26,010 nt of DNA from Bacillota bacterium (lineage in GTDB: Bacteria; Bacillota; Clostridia; Peptostreptococcales; Anaerovoracaceae), in assembly GCA_016302545.1 (NCBI GenBank), contig JAEDNK010000005.1, forward strand, positions 1-26,010, given 5' to 3'. Made by a program: the position numbers and the translations under genes. Of this stretch, positions 22,934-26,010 are shown in pieces (position 1 is the first letter of the stretch; the number at the start of each line of letters is the position of its first letter). Below the pieces are notes generated by a model, which was given only the letters and a program-made list of their open reading frames with translations, did no database searches and was not told the origin of the DNA.

Positions 22934-24679
22934 ATGGCTAAAGAAAAATTAAACTGGGAAGACGAGCAGGTAAGACACGATTACAGACATACCGCATCAC
23001 ATATTATGGCGCAGGCAGTAAAACACTTGTGGCCGGATACTAAGCTGGCAATCGGACCGGCTATCGACAACGGCTTTTACTATGACTTCGACACCGAGCA
23101 TAAGTTCTCCGAAGAGGACTTCCTCAAAATTCAGAAGGAGATGAAAAAAATCGTTCAGGCTAACTATCCGCTGGAAAGATTTGAGCTGCCTCGTGAGGAA
23201 GCCATCAAATTTATGGAGGAAAAGAACGAGCCTTACAAGGTAGAACTGATTCAGGACTTACCTGAAGATGCGGTAATTTCCTTCTATAAGCAGGGAGATT
23301 TCGTGGATCTCTGCGCAGGACCTCATATGGCATCCACAGGCCAGATTAAGGCTTTCAAGATTATGAGCGTTGCCGGAGCATATTGGAGAGGCGACTCCGA
23401 AAGACAGATGCTTCAGAGAATTTACGCAACTGCTTTTCCGTCACAGGAACAGCTGGACGAGTATATCGCCAAGATGGAAGAGGCGAAGAAGCGTGACCAC
23501 CGTAAAATCGGCAAGGAAATGGATTTATTCATGCTGACAGACGAAGGCCCGGGATTCCCGTTCTTCCTTCCAAAGGGTATGATTATCAGAAACGAGCTGG
23601 AGGCTTTCTGGAGAGCTGAGCACAGAAAGAGAGGCTATGAGGAAATCAAGACGCCTCTCATCTTAAACGAGCAGCTGTGGAGAACCTCCGGACATTGGGA
23701 TCACTACAAGGATAACATGTACTTTACCAAGATAGACGATGAGGACTACGCAGTAAAGCCTATGAACTGCCCGGGCTCAATGCTTGTATACAAGCGTAAG
23801 ATGTGGTCCTACAGAGATTTCCCTATCCGCTGCGGCGAGCTGGGGCAGGTACACAGACACGAGCTTTCCGGTGCTCTTCACGGACTTATGAGAGTAAGAA
23901 CCTTTACACAGGACGACGCTCATATCTTCATGTTGCCTGAGCAGGTAAACGAGGAAATCAAGAATGTTGCAAAATTCTGTGACGACGTATATAAGATGTT
24001 CGGCTTCGAATACCATGTAGAGCTTTCCACCAGACCGGAGGACTCCATGGGTACCGACGAAGAATGGGAAATGGCAGAAAACGCTCTCAGAAATGCCATC
24101 GAGGAAATGGGAGTGCCTTTTGTAATCAACGAAGGAGACGGCGCCTTCTACGGACCTAAGCTTGACTTCCACCTTCAGGACTCCATCGGCAGAACATGGC
24201 AGTGCGGTACTATCCAGCTCGACCTTCAGATGCCTCAGAGATTTGACCTTACTTATGTAGGCTCCGACAACGAAAAGCACAGACCTATCATGATTCACCG
24301 CGTAATCTTCGGCTCCATCGAAAGATTCATCGGTATACTGACAGAGCACTGCGCCGGTAAATTCCCTCTGTGGCTTGCACCTGTACAGGTTAAACTGCTC
24401 ACAGTGACAGAAAAATTTGCTCCATATGCAGAAGAAGTTGCCAAGAAGCTTGAAGAAGCAGGACTTCGTGTAGAGCTTGATATCAGAAACGAAAAGATCG
24501 GCTACAAGCTGAGAGAAGCCAGAAACGAGAGAGTAAGCTACATCGGAGTTATCGGCGAAAGAGAAGCCGAGGCAGGCACGTTGACCGTGCGTTCCAGCAA
24601 GGCCGGAGAGCTTGGAGAAATGTCTGTTGAGGACTTCACGGCCAAGCTTCTTGAAGAAATCAGAACCAAGGCGATGTAA
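22934..24679 (+). CDS. thrS: Threonyl-tRNA synthetase lacking the N-terminal TGS domain
   Basis: This 581-residue class II synthetase charges tRNA-Thr. The usual enzyme is about 640 residues; this one starts directly at the editing domain, so the N-terminal TGS (N1) domain is missing. Editing residues are kept: HTASH (His19, His23) and LCAGPH (Cys127, His131). The catalytic core has the zinc ligands in MNCPGSM, TQDDAHIF and the late MIHRVIFGSIERFIGI motif 3, and the HELSGALHGLMRVR motif 2 loop. The anticodon-binding domain (LAPVQVKLLTVTEKF onward) is complete. The ATG has AAGGAAAAGG upstream. Only 52 bases separate it from the LCP gene, with no room for a T-box leader and no visible promoter or terminator. 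Confidence 0.95.
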   Translation: MAKEKLNWEDEQVRHDYRHTASHIMAQAVKHLWPDTKLAIGPAIDNGFYYDFDTEHKFSEEDFLKIQKEMKKIVQANYPLERFELPREEAIKFMEEKNEPYKVELIQDLPEDAVISFYKQGDFVDLCAGPHMASTGQIKAFKIMSVAGAYWRGDSERQMLQRIYATAFPSQEQLDEYIAKMEEAKKRDHRKIGKEMDLFMLTDEGPGFPFFLPKGMIIRNELEAFWRAEHRKRGYEEIKTPLILNEQLWRTSGHWDHYKDNMYFTKIDDEDYAVKPMNCPGSMLVYKRKMWSYRDFPIRCGELGQVHRHELSGALHGLMRVRTFTQDDAHIFMLPEQVNEEIKNVAKFCDDVYKMFGFEYHVELSTRPEDSMGTDEEWEMAENALRNAIEEMGVPFVINEGDGAFYGPKLDFHLQDSIGRTWQCGTIQLDLQMPQRFDLTYVGSDNEKHRPIMIHRVIFGSIERFIGILTEHCAGKFPLWLAPVQVKLLTVTEKFAPYAEEVAKKLEEAGLRVELDIRNEKIGYKLREARNERVSYIGVIGEREAEAGTLTVRSSKAGELGEMSVEDFTAKLLEEIRTKAM

Positions 24680-24707
24680 TCGAATTTTGTCAAAAAATTG
24701 ATTTAGT

Positions 24708-24734
24708 CGGAGCGCAGACGAAGCGCGCCGTTTT
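24708..24734 (+). terminator. Weak terminator-like hairpin between thrS and the NifU-like gene
   Basis: CGG (24708-24710) and GCGC (24712-24715) pair with GCGC (24723-24726) and CCG (24728-24730), with one A-G mismatch and loop AGACGAA, followed by TTTT. The short T-run suggests partial termination. The ribosome site of the next gene (AGGAGG) starts 2 bases later. Confidence 0.4.
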
Positions 24735-24745
24735 AGGAGGACAAA

Positions 24746-25438
24746 ATGATATATACAAAAGAAATAGAAAATATGTGTCCCGTAAATAAGGGAGCATACC
24801 ACGGACCTGCGCCTATCCCTCAGGAGGGTAAATGGGTGCAGGTAAAGGAGGTATCCGATATTTCCGGACTAACCCACGGTGTAGGCTGGTGCGCGCCTCA
24901 GCAGGGAGCCTGCAAGCTTACCCTTAATATCAAGGACGGAATTATCGAAGAGGCGCTGGTGGAGACTTTGGGCTGCTCAGGCATGACCCATTCCGCCGCC
25001 ATGGCAGGGGAAATCCTTATCGGAAAGACGCTGCTGGAAGCGCTGAACACAGATCTTGTATGCGATGCCATAAACACAGCCATGAGAGAGCTGTTTTTGC
25101 AGATAGTTTACGGCAGAAGTCAGTCCGCCTTTTCGGAGGGCGGTCTTGCCATCGGAGCCGGACTTGAGGACCTTGGAAAAGGCACCAGAAGTCAGGTGGG
25201 AACCATCTATTCCACCAAGGCAAAGGGACCTAGATACCTTGAGCTTGCCGAGGGATATATCACCGAAGCAGGACTTGACGAGGAAGGAAACATTATCGGT
25301 TATAAATACGTAAATCTGGGCAGAATGATGGATAACATCAAGACGGGAATGGACCCGATGGAGGCCATCGAAAAGGCAAGCGGCAAGTATGGCAGATTTG
25401 ACGAAGCAGTTCGCACCATCGACCCGCGTAAAGAATAG
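24746..25438 (+). CDS. NifU-like iron-sulfur cluster scaffold protein
   Basis: This 230-residue cytoplasmic protein resembles the NifU/IscU N-terminal scaffold fold. The segment GACKLTLNIKDGIIEEALVETLGCSGMTHSAA splits into the same strands as the scaffold family: a Cys before the first strand (Cys56), the acidic turn, and a GC motif (Cys76), with Cys106 as a possible third ligand. The Asp that follows the first Cys in typical scaffolds (CGD) is here replaced (CKL). Cys11 and Cys49 are extra. Its length and long C-terminal part (KGPRYLELAEGYITEAGLDEEGN) differ from IscU. It is encoded 12 bases before a GGGtGRT-family gene, its known partner in many anaerobes. AGGAGG precedes the ATG. The exact role is not established. 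Confidence 0.78.
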   Translation: MIYTKEIENMCPVNKGAYHGPAPIPQEGKWVQVKEVSDISGLTHGVGWCAPQQGACKLTLNIKDGIIEEALVETLGCSGMTHSAAMAGEILIGKTLLEALNTDLVCDAINTAMRELFLQIVYGRSQSAFSEGGLAIGAGLEDLGKGTRSQVGTIYSTKAKGPRYLELAEGYITEAGLDEEGNIIGYKYVNLGRMMDNIKTGMDPMEAIEKASGKYGRFDEAVRTIDPRKE

Positions 25439-25450
25439 GAGGTGGCGCAA

Positions 25451-26010
25451 ATGAGTGAAAGAACCCAGGGAACCGGAAAAATAACTTTCGAAAATTACGA
25501 CAGAAAGATAGAAAAGATAGAAAAGACGCTGGATGCCTACGGCATCGCAGGTCTCGAAGAAGCGGAGAAAATCTGCGCGGAGAAAGGACTTGACCCGTAT
25601 AGAATTGCCAAGGAGATTCAGCCCATATGCTTTGAGGATGCCTGCTGGGCATATGTGGCAGGCGCTGCTATCGCTATCAGGAAAGGCTGCAAGGCAGCTG
25701 CAGATGCGGCAGAGACTATAGGAGAGGGACTTCAGGCATTCTGTCTGCCGGGCTCTGTTGCAGACGACAGAAAGGTGGGCTTAGGACACGGCAACCTGGC
25801 GGCAATGCTTCTCCGTGAAGAAACGGAGTGCTTCGCCTTCCTTGCCGGACACGAATCCTTTGCAGCCGCAGAGGGCGCCATCGGTATTGCCAAGTCAGCC
25901 AATAAAATAAGGAAGAAGCCTCTGAGAGTAATCCTTAACGGTTTAGGAAAGGATGCGGCGCAGATTATTTCAAGAATAAACGGCTTTACCTATGTGCAGA
26001 CTCAGTTTGA
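25451..26010 (+). CDS. GGGtGRT-family protein (5' part; runs off the window)
   Basis: From ATG 25451, with AGGAGGTGG 5-6 bases upstream, a frame stays open for 186 codons to the right edge. The N-terminus (ITFENYDRRIEKIEKTLDAY, then GIAGLEEAEKIC) and the middle (CFEDACWAYVAGAAIAI, FCLPGSVADDRKVGLGHGNL) match my memory of the GGGtGRT protein family, conserved in anaerobic Firmicutes and of unknown function. The name-giving glycine-rich motif should lie beyond the edge and was not seen. Notable residues are the cysteines in KICAEKG, PICFEDACWAY, FCLPGS and TECFAF, which could bind a metal or cluster. It is evidently co-transcribed with the NifU-like gene. Confidence 0.8.
   Translation, partial: MSERTQGTGKITFENYDRKIEKIEKTLDAYGIAGLEEAEKICAEKGLDPYRIAKEIQPICFEDACWAYVAGAAIAIRKGCKAAADAAETIGEGLQAFCLPGSVADDRKVGLGHGNLAAMLLREETECFAFLAGHESFAAAEGAIGIAKSANKIRKKPLRVILNGLGKDAAQIISRINGFTYVQTQF

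Noticed and set aside
23777..24802. Long open frame on the minus strand opposite thrS (341 codons)
   Set aside because: It is fully antisense to thrS, a highly conserved gene with all motifs. The predicted protein has no recognisable domain, and the opening is explained by codon bias of the sense gene.

Overview
The window looks like chromosomal DNA from a spore-forming, Gram-positive anaerobe of the Clostridia. The signs are a spoVAC-spoVAD-spoVAE set, TagG/TagH-like and LytR-CpsA-Psr cell-wall genes, strong AGGAGG-type ribosome sites, GTG and TTG starts, a FeoA-FeoB fusion, a threonyl-tRNA synthetase without its TGS domain, and a NifU-like/GGGtGRT pair. I cannot name a genus. There are no tRNA or rRNA genes, no CRISPR array, and no sign of an insertion sequence or prophage. 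Almost all genes are on the + strand; maf is the only clear minus-strand gene.

Layout. Positions 1-290 hold the end of an upstream unit with a terminator, an AT-rich hairpin with a T-run, and a good sigma-A promoter. Positions 291-2653 encode a complete polar amino-acid ABC importer (lipoprotein, permease, ATPase). Positions 2732-4852 encode a FeoA-FeoB fusion for ferrous iron uptake; its ribosome site lies inside a long inverted repeat. Positions 4991-6936 are a CPA2 cation/proton antiporter overlapping an NfsA-like nitroreductase, with its own promoter and terminator. Positions 7012-9958 are a HAD-IIA phosphatase, an MFS carrier and a glycerophosphodiester phosphodiesterase, a possible glycerophosphodiester-salvage operon. 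Positions 10036-11727 encode adenine deaminase, which ends at a bidirectional terminator shared with the convergent maf gene. Positions 12561-14475 are the spoVA genes for dipicolinate uptake into the spore.

Positions 14483-14690 form a compact transcription unit (promoter, ribosome site, terminator) around a 35-residue single-membrane-span peptide gene. Positions 14748-22881 are a cell-wall glycopolymer locus: a TagB/TagF-like glycerophosphotransferase, a sugar-transfer-associated ATP-grasp protein, a small nucleotidyltransferase, a 746-residue tandem ATP-grasp protein whose first module looks catalytically dead, a TagGH-like ABC exporter, and an LCP ligase with a proline/aspartate-rich tail. 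No ordinary glycosyltransferase is present. My reading, which is inference, is that a phosphodiester polymer is made, decorated by ATP-grasp ligases, exported and attached to peptidoglycan. Positions 22934-26010 hold thrS, a NifU-like scaffold gene and the start of a GGGtGRT-family gene that runs off the window.

The most novel items are the ATP-grasp-rich wall-polymer locus with its pseudoenzyme/enzyme fusion, and the unannotated 35-residue membrane peptide gene.
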